DNA from: Lapidilactobacillus luobeiensis
GTDB lineage: Bacteria; Bacillota; Bacilli; Lactobacillales; Lactobacillaceae
Assembly (NCBI RefSeq): GCF_024345205.1
Contig: NZ_BROC01000004.1
Location: forward strand, 1 to 64,000
Reading direction: 5' to 3'
DNA: 64,000 bases
The position numbers were made by a program, and so were the translations under genes. The notes below the pieces were generated by a model, which saw only the letters and a list, made by a program, of their open reading frames with translations, was not told the origin of the DNA and made no database searches. Positions 55,963 through 64,000 of the stretch are shown here, piece after piece. Position 1 is the first letter of the stretch; each line of letters opens with the position of its first letter.

Positions 55963-56808
55963 TTAACTTAAACTACTTAATAAAGTAATTGCCAGAATAA
56001 ACAAAACGATCCCAATCAAAATATGAACCAATTCATTTCTAGTTTTTGATTCTTTTAGAACTAAAATGCCACTAAAAATCGTGATAACTAAGCAAAACTG
56101 AGAAATCGTATAAGCCAAACTCATCCCGATCCGGTTGGCAGAATAAAAGAGGCCAAAGTTGGCGATCCCCCATAAGAGGCCAGTCAACAAATTAGTTTTA
56201 ACGAAATGAGTGGTGCGTTGTTCTTTATCTAAAAAGAACAATCCCAGACTGATCGTTAACATCCCTAACGCCTGCGGCAAGAATATTTGTGCACTGGGGA
56301 TTTTGAAAAACTTCGTGATAGTCGCATAGGCACATAGAAACAACGATGATAAAAGAACGATGGCCAAATCTTTTAATTCGATTCTTTTTCCTTGATCACT
56401 TTTTGAGATGAGGACAACGCCAACGACCGCAAGCAACACGGCCAACAGAGCCAGACTAATATTTGCTGCCCCCCGCCATTCCCCCAAAAGTAACCCCGAA
56501 GCTAATGTGGTAAACACCAATTGACTCCCACTCGAGAAAGGCATGATAACAGAAACATCGCCTTCACGAAGCGCGATAAACTGGAATAGTTGCCCTAGTC
56601 CCCAACAAAACCCGGATAGGAGTGAAACAATGACTTGTACCCAAGAGAAAGTTATTTGAAAAATAAGGCTAATGATCATTGCGATTATGAAAGCGGAAAT
56701 CGTTGTTCCTAATAATTGTTGACGCGGGTTGCCCCCACATTTTTTGGCACTGATCGGCATCAGACCCCAACCAAGCGCGGGACTTAAATAGAGTAGAAAC
56801 GCTATCAT
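55963..56808 (-). CDS. GRP-family sugar uptake protein
   Basis: A 281-residue protein with ten predicted spans, of the glucose/ribose porter family (GlcU/RbsU group). ALGWGLMPISAKKCGGNPRQQLLGTT at the start and SGFCWGLGQLFQFIALREG are family features. It would take up a monosaccharide by proton symport. Its start overlaps the GH105 stop by 4 bases. It may import a sugar released outside or export one released inside; the sugar is unknown. Confidence 0.88.
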   Translation of the reverse strand: MIAFLLYLSPALGWGLMPISAKKCGGNPRQQLLGTTISAFIIAMIISLIFQITFSWVQVIVSLLSGFCWGLGQLFQFIALREGDVSVIMPFSSGSQLVFTTLASGLLLGEWRGAANISLALLAVLLAVVGVVLISKSDQGKRIELKDLAIVLLSSLFLCAYATITKFFKIPSAQIFLPQALGMLTISLGLFFLDKEQRTTHFVKTNLLTGLLWGIANFGLFYSANRIGMSLAYTISQFCLVITIFSGILVLKESKTRNELVHILIGIVLFILAITLLSSLS

Positions 56809-57920
56809 CCAAGATCCCTCGAGATTTTCAGGTATTCCTTTAAGGCCAATAACGTCAACGCTTGACCATAAACCATCGGTGTGCGAATAATTTTCTTATA
56901 ATCCTCACGCTGATCACTGATCGGTGTTCCCGCCGAAACATTTGCTACGGCGCCGTTCGCATCGATTTGATCGATCAAGCCGGCGATTCCTCTTTCAACT
57001 ACGGTTTGATAGTCCGCGTAATCTACCAGTCCTTGATCGATACCAATTAATAAACCAGCCAAAATCCCGGCCGAACCAGAGCTTTCTAGATAAGATGTTT
57101 CATCATCCAAAATCGTATGCCACAATCCCGTTCGATCTTGAAGCCGTTGTAAACTCTCAACCTGGTTGTTAAAAATAGCGTTTAAATATTCCTTATCTGC
57201 ACCCGTCAGATCCGTTCCCAGAATTTCATTTAGTAACGGGATTGATAATGTGATCCAGCTATTGCCACGACACCAATAATTGCACCCATAAGCAGATTGC
57301 GATTTAAAATTCCAACCGTGATAAGCCAAATGTGAACGGGGATCGATCAAATACTTCGTGTGCAACAAGAACTGATAGATTGCTAAGTCGATCCAGTCTT
57401 TTCGTTGATACTTTTTCCCCATTTTCGCAACAAATAGAATCGTCATAAATAGTGTATCGACCCAAATTTGATTCTCATTTCTTTTGATATGTGCCTTGTC
57501 GATACCTGATGTGGTATGTTCAATGCCATTCTCTAATGTCCGAGTAAAGTCTTTGCTGATTGCTGCCATCCACTCTAGCGATAAATCTTGATATTCTGGA
57601 AAATCGCAAATCGTCAGTAGCGGACAAACTGTATTGACATTCTTCAAAGGTAGCCCTTTTTTTATCTCGGCTTCTGTCCAAGCCTTAATATAAGCTTGGT
57701 TTTCGTTTGAATCACGATCCATGCCAAATAACGCGACACCTTGGGGCCAATCCCAGTGTTCCATACCAAAATCACGAGAAAAGAAGCCTTTTTTTCGGTT
57801 ATTTGGATCATTATCAAAGTTTGCTATATCCAGATCATTATCCTCAAGTGACAGCGCTGCCATTTTATTTTGAACTAATCGGATTTTTTGGTTTATAATT
57901 TGCTGATTGATTTGTGTCAC
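56805..57920 (-). CDS. Unsaturated glycuronyl hydrolase, GH105, second copy
   Basis: A 371-residue (alpha/alpha)6-barrel hydrolase. The general acid Asp155 lies in QIWVDTLFM, and CNYWCRGNSWITLS matches the FWTRAIGWY block of the first copy. TSYLESSGSAGILAG is the late barrel motif. It differs strongly from the copy at 20.2 kb, so a different glycan is likely, perhaps a glucuronate- or galactose-decorated rhamnogalacturonan. It is the first structural gene after the AraC regulator. Confidence 0.88.
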   Translation of the reverse strand: MTQINQQIINQKIRLVQNKMAALSLEDNDLDIANFDNDPNNRKKGFFSRDFGMEHWDWPQGVALFGMDRDSNENQAYIKAWTEAEIKKGLPLKNVNTVCPLLTICDFPEYQDLSLEWMAAISKDFTRTLENGIEHTTSGIDKAHIKRNENQIWVDTLFMTILFVAKMGKKYQRKDWIDLAIYQFLLHTKYLIDPRSHLAYHGWNFKSQSAYGCNYWCRGNSWITLSIPLLNEILGTDLTGADKEYLNAIFNNQVESLQRLQDRTGLWHTILDDETSYLESSGSAGILAGLLIGIDQGLVDYADYQTVVERGIAGLIDQIDANGAVANVSAGTPISDQREDYKKIIRTPMVYGQALTLLALKEYLKISRDLG

Positions 57921-57939
57921 TTTTGCACTCCTAAATCGG

Positions 57940-58854
57940 TTAATAATCGTTATTCATTTCTTGTAGAGCGTATTGTTTCGGTGTCAGACCTTTTATTTTC
58001 TTAAACTTTTTAATAAATGTTGAATCATCCGCATACCCAACTTTTTCAGCAATATCCTTGACGGGATAACCTCTTTTCAAAAATTTACGTGACTCCATTA
58101 TACGAATATAACTCAGATAATCGTTGGGCGTCATCCCCATATTATTCTTGAAAATCCGCACTAAAGTTGATTTACTGATAAAAAATTCGTTACTGATATC
58201 TTCCAAATTTATTCGTTCAGAATAGTGAGCCTTGATATATTTAGTAATATCCCGAATTTCGTTATCCTTATTATACGAAATACTATTTTTGTAAACATTG
58301 CCAGTCGAAACGGAATCGTTAATGAAGAGAATGATTTCGATCAACTTAAGTTTTATTTTTAGCTCTTGTAAAAATAGATCGTCCGCTTTTTTTAGAAAAA
58401 GCAATTCATCAAACAACCTAGTGATTTTTTTAATATCTTCATTTTGTAATTGGATCACGTTATTATTATTTTTTCGATGATCCATGAAAATGCGCAATAA
58501 ATCCGGATACTCTGACACTGCGAATTCAATGAATCGCGGTTTGAATAGGATATAGTAACGTTCATAACGAATCCCCTCTTCAATCACGACCCGATGGATC
58601 TCTTGCGAATTAAAAAGAGCAATTGCTCCAGTATCACCACGATACTTTCGTTCATCGACATAATAGAACGTGTCATCGTTTAGTGTGAAGTGAATTTCAA
58701 ATCCGTCGTGAAAATGTGGACGATCCATTTTGTGATCTGTACTGATTTTATGTTCAATGTTGAGATCTTCTTCTAAGAGCACTTGATCTGCTCCATTCGT
58801 CAACAAATCTTTAAGACTCCTCTCTTTAAATATCTGACAACATAATAGTATCAT
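57940..58854 (-). CDS. AraC-family regulator of the system 3 block
   Basis: A 304-residue regulator. The cupin sensor has HFHDGFEIHFTLNDDTFYYVD and DTGAIALFNSQEIHRV. The C-terminal helix-turn-helix pair is ISNEFFISKSTLVRIFKNN and IAEKVGYADDSTFIKKFKK. AAAGGAAAG precedes ATG 58854. It lies 20 bases ahead of the GH105 gene and is probably the first gene of that operon, giving positive feedback. A promoter (TTGACC, 17 bases, GATAGT) lies before it. Confidence 0.85.
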   Translation of the reverse strand: MILLCCQIFKERSLKDLLTNGADQVLLEEDLNIEHKISTDHKMDRPHFHDGFEIHFTLNDDTFYYVDERKYRGDTGAIALFNSQEIHRVVIEEGIRYERYYILFKPRFIEFAVSEYPDLLRIFMDHRKNNNNVIQLQNEDIKKITRLFDELLFLKKADDLFLQELKIKLKLIEIILFINDSVSTGNVYKNSISYNKDNEIRDITKYIKAHYSERINLEDISNEFFISKSTLVRIFKNNMGMTPNDYLSYIRIMESRKFLKRGYPVKDIAEKVGYADDSTFIKKFKKIKGLTPKQYALQEMNNDY

Positions 58855-58886
58855 GCTCTTTCCTTTAAAAGCCGATTTTTACTATC

Positions 58887-58915
58887 TAAAAGTTGTCGAA
58901 AAAGGTCAATAATAA
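58887..58915 (-). promoter_or_regulatory. Promoter of the AraC / system 3 block
   Basis: On the minus strand TTGACC and GATAGT are about 17 bases apart, upstream of the AraC gene. An AAAGCGCTTT palindrome, a weak cre-like sequence, lies a few bases farther upstream at 58915-58924. Confidence 0.45.
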
Positions 58916-59098
58916 AGCGCTTTCCTGATGTTTTCCGTAAGGATACCCGCTATAGCCATCTTCTTTAGTCTATCCGTTAACTTTTCTCTTGAAGAAAATG
59001 ACGGTTTTTTCTTAACAAAAATCGGCAAAACACGTCACGGAACTACTCACAAATCCTAAAAACAATCGTTATAGCCAAACCCAATCATCGTTATCCGA

Positions 59099-59317
59099 CA
59101 TTTCAAAAAAACAGCTAGGTCAAAATGGAGGCCGCTGAAAAAAGTCGTTGATTTATCAAATCGTCACAGTGACATCCCAAAAAGTATACAGAAATAGCCA
59201 TCAAAGTGGCGAGTAGTACTCACTTTGATGGCCGTTTTTGTCTCTAGGAGGCGAGCCGAAATTCAGCGATTTAGTTTTTCAGCAGCCTCGTCAAAATGTC
59301 CAGCTGTTTTTGAAATG
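59099..59317. repeat. Nested inverted-repeat element
   Basis: An imperfect inverted repeat of about 43 bases (59099-59142 with 59275-59317; both arms carry CATTTCAAAAA, AGCTG, GGC/GCC and CTGAAAAA blocks) encloses a perfect 12-base hairpin at 59197-59208 with 59221-59232. It lies between the GH28 stop and the AraC promoter. The form resembles a MITE or a palindromic repeat unit that doubles as a terminator. No transposase is present. Confidence 0.6.
59197..59232 (-). terminator. Terminator after the Fn3-GH28 gene
   Basis: GCCATCAAAGTG pairs with CACTTTGATGGC around a 12-base loop; a short T-rich stretch follows on the minus strand, about 120 bases after the GH28 stop. Confidence 0.5.
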
Positions 59318-59357
59318 AATTATTCTCCATTTCTATCAATGTTTGAAAATGAGCGTC

Positions 59358-60980
59358 TTACTCCACCTCCACCAAATCCGTTATTTGGAGGCCGTGAACA
59401 TCCTGCAGATCGATTGAGAACTTGGCCGGAGACGCCAAATGAACATGCTCGATTTTTAGACCAGCACAGCGCTCGAAATGAAGTCGCAAAGGCGCAGCGG
59501 CTGTTGGTGCGCTTAGTGTCAGGTTCTTCAATAAGATCCGTTCCAAATAGCCTTTACGGTGATTCTGTTGATCAGAAAAACCGATCAAGGTGATCGCTTG
59601 TTGTTTTCCTGTGATTTGACAGTCAACTAAGCTAATGTCGGCAAAGACTGGTAGCTCCTTGGCGGCAGTACCATCCGAATTATAATCAACGCTCTGCGCT
59701 TCAAAAGAATCGATCAGGCAATGAGTTGCAGTAAAATTCCTGATATACCCGCCACGATCATTGTGGGCTTTCAGCTCAATGCCATAATTCGTGCCTTGGA
59801 TCAAACAATCATGGATCTGGACATCTGCGACACCTCCGGACATTTCACTCCCGATGGCCAGCCCATGCCCACCCAACATCTTTAAATCAAAAATACGTAC
59901 ATTTTCGGTGGGGATCCCGATCTCGTTACCTTCAGGATTTTTACCAGATTTAATGGCAATACAGTCATCACCTGTGTCGAAAGAAGTATCAAAAATCATT
60001 GCATTTCGCGTTGAATCCGGATCCCAACCATCACCATTATCAATACCTCGAGAATTAATTGAAACCCCGTTAGTCGTGACCGTATCGCAATAAACTAAAT
60101 GGACAGTCCAGCTTGATGGGTTTTCAATTGTTACCCCAGTCAAATGGACATTCTGGCATTGAACAAAACTAAGCAGCCGTCCCCGCACTCGCCGACCTGG
60201 AATATTATCTGACAGATATTGAGGGTACTTTTCTAAATCAGTGTACCCGGATTTCATCGCCTCGCCCAGCGCAGTCCCACCACCATGAATCACGCCAGAA
60301 CCACACACACGAACATTGTGACAAACCATCTTGCTTCGGTCGTTAGGATCAAGATACCCAGCATTGATCAAACTTCGGTAGCAGTACATTTCCCAGCCCT
60401 CATAGCGTGAACGGACTAAGCCCTCTGCGTTAGCCTGTCCTTTAAAAGCAGGATCTCCAGCTTTGACTAAATAATCCAGTGGATCTAGGCTACCGTTCAA
60501 GGTGCCATCGATCTGTAACGTTAAGTCGTCTTTTAATTCTAGCGCGCCACTCAGGACTGTTGCGCCCTTTGGTAAGTATACGATCCCCAAGGGCGGGCAG
60601 TCATTGATTGCTTGTTGAATCACCTCCGTGCAGACTGTTTTCCCAGTTTTGTCGGCGTTATAGGGTGCTTGAGTCACATCGAAAACGACTTCCTTCGCCA
60701 TCGTCGTAACGGTGACCGTACCAATGATCTTGGTAAGCTGATGTTCCAATAGAACAACGACTTTGAAGAAATAGCTTGTTTCTGGCTTGAGGGAACTCAC
60801 TGTCACATGGGTTTGATTTGGGGAACGCCGCTCGATCATTTTCTCGTCTTGCCAGACCTGATAGCCTTGGATCCCCTGTTCTTGCGGTCGATCCCAGATC
60901 AGGGTGACTTGACTGCTGCTTAATGTTGCAGGTGCGATTTTGACACCTACAATTGGACCTGCCTTGATTCGTTCGATCAT
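59358..60980 (-). CDS. Exopolygalacturonase, GH28 with N-terminal Fn3 domain
   Basis: A 540-residue protein. Residues about 14-95 are a fibronectin type III domain (WDRPQEQGIQGYQVWQD, LKPETSYFFKVVV). The beta-helix follows with NGDGWDPDS (315-323), GDDC (337-340) and GHG (371-373). At the usual RIK position the sequence is IELK (401-404), with Glu instead of Arg. The Fn3-GH28 arrangement is that of PehX-like exo-enzymes. No signal peptide. It releases galacturonate units for UxaC and UxaE upstream. AGGAGGAG precedes the ATG. Confidence 0.9.
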   Translation of the reverse strand: MIERIKAGPIVGVKIAPATLSSSQVTLIWDRPQEQGIQGYQVWQDEKMIERRSPNQTHVTVSSLKPETSYFFKVVVLLEHQLTKIIGTVTVTTMAKEVVFDVTQAPYNADKTGKTVCTEVIQQAINDCPPLGIVYLPKGATVLSGALELKDDLTLQIDGTLNGSLDPLDYLVKAGDPAFKGQANAEGLVRSRYEGWEMYCYRSLINAGYLDPNDRSKMVCHNVRVCGSGVIHGGGTALGEAMKSGYTDLEKYPQYLSDNIPGRRVRGRLLSFVQCQNVHLTGVTIENPSSWTVHLVYCDTVTTNGVSINSRGIDNGDGWDPDSTRNAMIFDTSFDTGDDCIAIKSGKNPEGNEIGIPTENVRIFDLKMLGGHGLAIGSEMSGGVADVQIHDCLIQGTNYGIELKAHNDRGGYIRNFTATHCLIDSFEAQSVDYNSDGTAAKELPVFADISLVDCQITGKQQAITLIGFSDQQNHRKGYLERILLKNLTLSAPTAAAPLRLHFERCAGLKIEHVHLASPAKFSIDLQDVHGLQITDLVEVE

Positions 60981-61003
60981 TTATTTCTCCTCCTAAAACA
61001 ATC

Positions 61004-61036
61004 AAAAAATGCCAATTCAGATATTGTGAATTGGCA
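61004..61036 (-). terminator. Terminator/attenuator between uxaC and GH28
   Basis: TGCCAATTCA (61010-61019) pairs perfectly with TGAATTGGCA (61027-61036), with six T residues next on the minus strand. The GH28 start follows only 24 bases later, so some read-through must be needed unless GH28 has another promoter. Confidence 0.7.
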
Positions 61037-61068
61037 AATTTTATGATTTAGCTAATCAATTCAATCGC

Positions 61069-62490
61069 TTACTCAGCAAAGAAACCAAAGTAATCATGGG
61101 CGTTGTTGTAACTGATATCTTGAACGATCTTACCTAGGGTTGCATAATCTTCAGGAACACGTCCTTGAGCGACTAAGTGGCCTAAATAGTTACACAGGAC
61201 CCGTCGGAAATATTCATGCCGTGGATAAGACAAGAAGCTCCGTGAATCAGTCAGCATACCGACAAAGTTTGGCAAAAGACTTTGTTCCGCAAACGTTGTC
61301 AATTGTTGCGTCATCCCTTCCGCAGTATCATTGAACCACCAAGCAGCGCCTAGCTGTAGTCGTTGAACACCTTTGCCTTGGAATGATTGCATCATTGTGG
61401 TCAAAGCTAGCCAATCATTTGGATTCAATGAATAAAAAATTGTTTTAGGAATCGTATTCTGAGCGCAGGCATGGTAGTACAACTGTTGCATTTCAACAAC
61501 AATATCCGGTTGTGCACCCATCGCGTCATAACCCGTATCTGCGCCGATCTTAGCAAACATGATCTGGTTTAAATTACGGGCCGAATTGATATGGAACTGC
61601 ATCGTCCAATCAAATTCGTTGTTCAGTGCCATTAAATTCTCGATCAACATAGTCACGTACTGATCTTGTTCCCGCTGTGTCAACGCTTCATTGGCACGTG
61701 CTTTGGCCATGATCTGATTCAATTGGTCCTCAGTCGCCTCAATGAAATGGAAAGTTTCCAAGGAATGATCTGATAAGCGACCACCCATCGTACTAAAATA
61801 CTCGAAACGTTGCCGTAACGCTGCAATCAAACTCTTAAAATCTTTGATCTCGATCCCAGAAATCTGACCCAATTCCTGTAAATATTGATCGTAACTGGTT
61901 TTTTCCAGGTGGATAGCTTGATCTGGTCGCATTGCTGGCAGAACTTTAAAACCATTTTTGTTTTCTTCAGCTTTGAGGAGTTGATGATAATGAAGATCAG
62001 AGGCCGGATCATCGGTGGTACAAACAACCTTGACCTTCGAATTCCTGATCAATGACCGCGGCTTGAAATCATCCGTTGCTAAGAGCGCGTTGGCCTTGCG
62101 CCAAATCGCTGGCGCTGTCGCCGCGCTAAAAACATCATTGATGCCAAAGAAGCGCCGCAATTCCAAATGAGTCCACTCGTAAAGTGGGTTCCCAATTGAT
62201 TTCTCGATCGTTTTGGCCCAAGCAATGAACTTCTCGTAATCATCACCATCTCCGGTGATCAGCTCTTCAGGAACACCATTGGCACGCATCAAGCGCCATT
62301 TATAGTGATCGCCATAAGTGCCTTCATTCAGCCAGATCCGTGTGATGTTTTGGTAATTCTTATTCTGATAAATCTCCTCTGGATTTAAATGACAATGAAA
62401 ATCAATGATCGGCATCTCTTCAGCATAATCATGAAACAATCGTTTTGCAGCCGTTGTTTCCAGTAAGAAATCACTATCTAAAAAACTCAT
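61069..62490 (-). CDS. uxaC: Uronate isomerase
   Basis: A 473-residue amidohydrolase-fold isomerase that turns D-galacturonate into tagaturonate and D-glucuronate into fructuronate. [13 protein letters not shown] near 28-40 has the metal-binding His pair. [48 protein letters not shown] are further UxaC blocks. Length fits the family. It lies 12 bases after the UxaE gene and is the second step of the galacturonate route that ends in KdgK. Confidence 0.95.
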   Translation of the reverse strand: MSFLDSDFLLETTAAKRLFHDYAEEMPIIDFHCHLNPEEIYQNKNYQNITRIWLNEGTYGDHYKWRLMRANGVPEELITGDGDDYEKFIAWAKTIEKSIGNPLYEWTHLELRRFFGINDVFSAATAPAIWRKANALLATDDFKPRSLIRNSKVKVVCTTDDPASDLHYHQLLKAEENKNGFKVLPAMRPDQAIHLEKTSYDQYLQELGQISGIEIKDFKSLIAALRQRFEYFSTMGGRLSDHSLETFHFIEATEDQLNQIMAKARANEALTQREQDQYVTMLIENLMALNNEFDWTMQFHINSARNLNQIMFAKIGADTGYDAMGAQPDIVVEMQQLYYHACAQNTIPKTIFYSLNPNDWLALTTMMQSFQGKGVQRLQLGAAWWFNDTAEGMTQQLTTFAEQSLLPNFVGMLTDSRSFLSYPRHEYFRRVLCNYLGHLVAQGRVPEDYATLGKIVQDISYNNAHDYFGFFAE

Positions 62491-62502
62491 CTCGAAACCT
62501 CC

Positions 62503-64000
62503 TTATTTTTCACCGTACTTGGCTTTGACTTCAGCCTTCGACTTCGCCAAGCCTTGGAGCAGGTCAAGGTGTTCAGCAATATGCTTATTCAAACAAGCAT
62601 CATATTCAGCCTGGTGTTCCCGTAATAATTTGAAGAAACGATCACGGTAAACATAATGATAACTCTTTTGAACATTGAGAATCGAGCCATACATCGTATG
62701 CAAAACCTGCCGAGCATTATCATCTTCAAGGAGATCGGCAACATTGGCGATCGTAACTTGATCAGGTTTCGGTGAGTTTTCTTGAGTTGCATGGAAAACA
62801 TAGAAGGACTTCACATCATCTAAATTCTCGAAGGCAAAGCGATAAAGTTCGATCATAAATTCAGGATCGACCTTAGCAACGACCCGTAAAGCTTCCAACC
62901 AATTCGTCCCAGCTGTTTTAACGTGCCAACCGTGATCGTGGGAAACTGAGCCGATGATCGGATAGACAGAAAGTTTATCTGATCCAGAATGGATACTCAA
63001 GCGATACCCGAAATGTTCAGCGATGGCTTCGTGGACCCGATATTCCCGTTCGAAACGATCAAGGTCGCCAATATAATCGATTGCTTTTTGGAACTCGCCA
63101 TAGAATTTAGGCGCTAATGTCTCTGGTGTGATTTCTTTGGTCTTCAACTCGTTGGCAAAGAAATAATGGTTCTCAGGGGTAGTTGGGACAATTGTTTCAT
63201 CCATTGAGATTTCAAAGTCTAGGTTGTAAGGTACCACGAATTCGTGATAGATATATTCGGCGTAAAGGATCGCATCATTGAAGATCAGGACGGATTGTTC
63301 CAACTCTTTTTTACCAAAATGAACGGCCAGATCAGCACCAACAGCGAAAGTTTGGTTCAAATAAGTATCATTGAAATAAGCCCGCGTTTCAGCGTCCAGT
63401 TCATGATAAGCCGCATCCAACTCCGCCTCGGACAAGTCCGCGATCTCGTTATGGATCTTCTCAGTACAGTCCAACGTGATCATCGTACAGCCAGTCTTGA
63501 CTGCATAATCGACTTCGTAAGGATTCTTGACATGGTCGCCATCCGCGCCCCAGCCATCTTGGTACCCCTCTTCAAAGACGGCCCACGATGCTGACAATAG
63601 AACATCAGTTTCCGTGCGGTTCGTCAGCAGTAATTCTCGAATCGATTGTTGTGCTAAAACCGGAAAGATCCCCCGGCCCTTGAATAGGCGCAAATGTGCA
63701 TTAGAAGCCGAGCCTAAACGATCGCCTAAGCCAAACGTATACTTATAACCGTGACGAGAAGTTGGTTTGATCCAAGCAAAACGAGCGGCTAAGGCCTCAT
63801 TATTCAGCTCACTCAAGGGGCCGACGATCAAGGCTTTATCTTGATCGATCAGTTCGGTTGCGGCTTCAAAATCGCCGATCGAATGACGGTCTTCATAAAC
63901 CACCAATTCTTTCTCTAGACCTTCATGTAAGATGAAGTAAACATTCCGCCGGTCTACTTGGATCGAAGGCTGATACACTTGTGATTCACTTAATTGTGAA
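62503..64000 (-). CDS. uxaE: Tagaturonate/fructuronate epimerase, partial
   Basis: At least 491 residues are in the window. The frame stays open from GTG 63978 to the window edge (preceding residues SQLSESQ), and no ribosome site precedes that GTG. The true start therefore probably lies outside. GYQDGWGADGDHVKNPYEVD and MITLDCTEKIH, SIHSGSDKLSVYPIIG are hallmarks of the UxaE family, which epimerises tagaturonate to fructuronate. With UxaC it replaces the classical tagaturonate reductase route. The gene neighbours and the pathway agree with this. Confidence 0.85.
   Translation of the reverse strand, partial: SQLSESQVYQPSIQVDRRNVYFILHEGLEKELVVYEDRHSIGDFEAATELIDQDKALIVGPLSELNNEALAARFAWIKPTSRHGYKYTFGLGDRLGSASNAHLRLFKGRGIFPVLAQQSIRELLLTNRTETDVLLSASWAVFEEGYQDGWGADGDHVKNPYEVDYAVKTGCTMITLDCTEKIHNEIADLSEAELDAAYHELDAETRAYFNDTYLNQTFAVGADLAVHFGKKELEQSVLIFNDAILYAEYIYHEFVVPYNLDFEISMDETIVPTTPENHYFFANELKTKEITPETLAPKFYGEFQKAIDYIGDLDRFEREYRVHEAIAEHFGYRLSIHSGSDKLSVYPIIGSVSHDHGWHVKTAGTNWLEALRVVAKVDPEFMIELYRFAFENLDDVKSFYVFHATQENSPKPDQVTIANVADLLEDDNARQVLHTMYGSILNVQKSYHYVYRDRFFKLLREHQAEYDACLNKHIAEHLDLLQGLAKSKAEVKAKYGEK

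Noticed and set aside
58912-58925. cre site upstream of the AraC promoter at 58.9 kb
   Set aside because: Only the AAAGCGCTTT core fits; three fixed positions deviate, so it is noted but not called as a cre site.
59225-59593. 122-codon plus-strand frame near the nested repeat
   Set aside because: It starts in the repeat and continues antisense into the GH28 gene.

Overview
The window is chromosomal DNA from a low-GC Gram-positive bacterium, most likely a member of the Lactobacillaceae (lactobacilli in the broad sense). Pointers are strong AGGAGG-type ribosome sites, TTG/GTG starts, cre-type catabolite sites, Gram-positive families (HelD, YolD-like, DUF368, GRP sugar uptake) and lipoprotein solute-binding proteins. 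No rRNA, tRNA, CRISPR array, prophage or complete insertion sequence was seen. The species cannot be fixed from the sequence alone.

Positions 1-12,850 hold mixed housekeeping and accessory genes: a structured palindromic element, an SOS-type Y-family polymerase with a YolD-like partner behind a LexA-like box, a degenerate CPBP-type membrane protein, the RNA polymerase recycling helicase HelD, an AraC regulator divergent from a GH42 beta-galactosidase, a 34-residue membrane peptide, a DUF368 lipid carrier transporter, a nicotinamidase-like hydrolase, a HAD phosphatase and aldose 1-epimerase.

Positions 13,190-64,000 are almost entirely a carbohydrate-utilisation island for uronate-containing plant glycans (pectin, rhamnogalacturonan and probably glucuronate-bearing side chains). 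It has several blocks: (a) GH43-like plus a short DUF2264 protein; (b) a minus-strand pectinase operon (GH28, esterase, CE8 pectinesterase); (c) a GH105 operon with a CUT1 ABC transporter and an AraC regulator (20.1-26.2 kb); (d) a HyuA-like protein, a permease and a putative zinc metalloprotein with a divergent GntR regulator (26.3-31.3 kb); (e) KDG kinase and a discoidin-like protein; (f) GH88, heparinase II/III-type lyase, two long DUF2264 proteins, DUF624, a second CUT1 transporter, a lipoprotein and a LacI regulator (33.6-46.1 kb); (g) a sugar isomerase-like TIM barrel, LacZ, a third CUT1 transporter, an unassigned 830-residue protein, a GRP transporter, a second GH105 and an AraC regulator (46.5-58.9 kb); (h) an Fn3-GH28 exopolygalacturonase followed upstream by uronate isomerase and tagaturonate epimerase.

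The logic is 'import, then digest'. None of the glycan-active enzymes has a visible signal peptide, whereas all three solute-binding proteins have lipoboxes. Oligosaccharides are apparently imported intact and cut in the cytoplasm by GH28, GH88, GH105, GH43, GH2 and the lyase- and DUF2264-type proteins. Galacturonate is then passed through UxaC, UxaE and, after steps encoded elsewhere, KdgK. No ABC ATPase gene is present, so a shared MsmK-type ATPase is expected elsewhere. The most novel parts are the 830-residue toroid-like protein, the three DUF2264 paralogues, the paired TIM-barrel isomerases and the HyuA-without-HyuB operon with its HExxH protein.
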